Below, piece by piece: positions 63,047 through 64,000 of a stretch of DNA of 64,000 nt. Source of the DNA: Terebella lapidaria (lineage: Eukaryota; Annelida; Polychaeta; Terebellida; Terebellidae); NCBI GenBank assembly GCA_949152475.1, contig OX424555.1, positions 14,712,868-14,776,867 of the forward strand, written 5' to 3'. The notes under the pieces are model-generated. The model was not told where the DNA came from and ran no database searches. It was given only the letters and a program-made list of their open reading frames with translations. The position numbers and the translations under genes were made by a program. The stretch's first letter is position 1. Every line of letters starts with the position of its first letter.

Positions 63047-64000
63047 TTAGTTCTTCTTCTTGCCACGCTTCAGGAATGCTTTCCCTTCCTACAACGTTAA
63101 AAACACTTTGTGGTAAGATTTGACATTACCAAATGACAATAGTTGAAGAATATATTTTGTAATGACACACTACAAATGATGCAGAAGCACAAAACTTGAC
63201 AAATGTACTCCTTAAAACATCCTCATCTAGCCAATTTAAAGTAAAAATGTTTAGAATAGAATGGGTTCTATCGTCTTGCTGTCATGTTCAAAATGATTCA
63301 CTTTTAACTCAATACTAAACTCTTATTGAGAAAGTTGATACCAGAATCCGCCTACAAATACAATATATACCGTATTGGTCCCAATAGTGACACATGCCCT
63401 AATAACAGAGCACCCCCCTCTTTTCCCTAAAAATGTTTGATTTTTGAAACTTTGTAATTCACTTCATATCTTTCCAATAAGATCTTGGAGGGTTCCAAGC
63501 GACACATTTATGTTATTTGAATCATAATCAAGGGGATTGAAGGCTATTGGTATGTTTTTCAGTTATGTTCTTGAATCTGACCTGAAGTTTAACCTCATTT
63601 TTGCACGCATTGCTGCAGGGGTTCTTGCTTTGGCTCGCTATGCTACTATTAAGACCAATACGGTAGGACATAATTATGTCTTAGTTCTGAATATATTTCA
63701 GTTGGCTTACTGCCATTACCTTGGCTGTTTTCTGCATAGTTCCGGCCTTCTTCATGGGGGTTTTGGCAGGTGCTGGGCGTTTGCGCAAACTTCTGCCAGC
63801 AGAAGTGTCCAGTTCACCATACACAGCTTTGGCTGAAACAAAGTTATTTCGATTTTAGAATAGATATAAACCTATTGTGACAGGATATACTATTTGTGGA
63901 AATTGATCATGTGTATGGCTACCTTCAGAAACCACAGCATCAGCAGTGGACGCCCGTTTCAGTGCTGTTTTCTTCTTTTGTTTAGTGACTTGTCGTGTGT
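63047..64000 (-). CDS. Lysine-rich protein, C-terminal exons (partial)
   Basis: Three minus-strand exons join in phase with GT-AG introns: 64000(beyond the window)-63923, 63832-63720 and 63088-63047. They encode VTKQKKKTALKRASTADAVV, then AKAVYGELDTSAGRSLRKRP and TPMKKAGTMQKTAK, and end EGKAFLKRGKKKN. Codon phases 1, 0 and the stop all agree, so this is a real gene tail. The composition (clusters of Lys/Arg, Ala and Pro) suggests a nuclear or nucleolar protein, but I do not recognise the family. The 5' part lies outside the window. Confidence 0.65.

Overview
The window is a piece of a metazoan nuclear genome. It has spliced protein genes with GT-AG introns, AATAAA poly(A) signals, a 5'-TOP ribosomal protein gene, low GC, and repeats filling most of the space between genes. 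The repeat style suggests a marine lophotrochozoan-like invertebrate such as a mollusc: short foldback elements, Helitron/Helentron-like elements carrying ~147-bp tandem monomers, and abundant ACATGTA-type words. The species is an inference and is not proven here.

Layout. 0.3-1.4 kb: two arrays of 20-bp dyad repeats. 1.6-4.4 kb (minus): RPL22 in four exons, including a first exon with only 12 coding bases behind a TOP tract. 5-10 kb: repeats. 10.9-15.9 kb (plus): complete 10-exon AP2M1 (AP-2 mu), 434 aa. 16-21.9 kb: repeats. 22.1-26.6 kb: a block bounded by inverted repeats that holds a tandemly duplicated 1,014-bp segment with LINE reverse-transcriptase remnants. 26.7-28.3 kb: a second copy of the AGGTTACCG-ended repeat. 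31.6-33.7 kb (plus): ankyrin-SOCS-box gene 1. 33.9-35.1 kb: Helentron-like element. 36.2-43.7 kb (plus): ankyrin-SOCS-box gene 2. Its proposed first intron contains a 4.17-kb DNA transposon with 25-bp terminal inverted repeats, an ACAT target duplication and a four-exon DUF7869-like gene. 45-57.6 kb: two diverged copies of an unassigned repeat. One copy is split by a 5.3-kb insertion that has inverted arms and a broken Gypsy fossil at its centre. 53.3-62.1 kb: three more Helentron-like elements in one orientation. 63.0-64.0 kb (minus): the 3' end of a lysine-rich protein gene that continues past the window.

The genes are unrelated housekeeping and ubiquitin-ligase-adaptor loci, not a pathway. 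The two SOCS-box genes are tandem paralogues with the same order of ankyrin repeats and SOCS box, but the second has lost the BC-box cysteine. The strongest candidates for something new are the TIR-bounded DUF7869-type transposon and the repeat families whose monomers each carry a DR1-type nuclear-receptor site.
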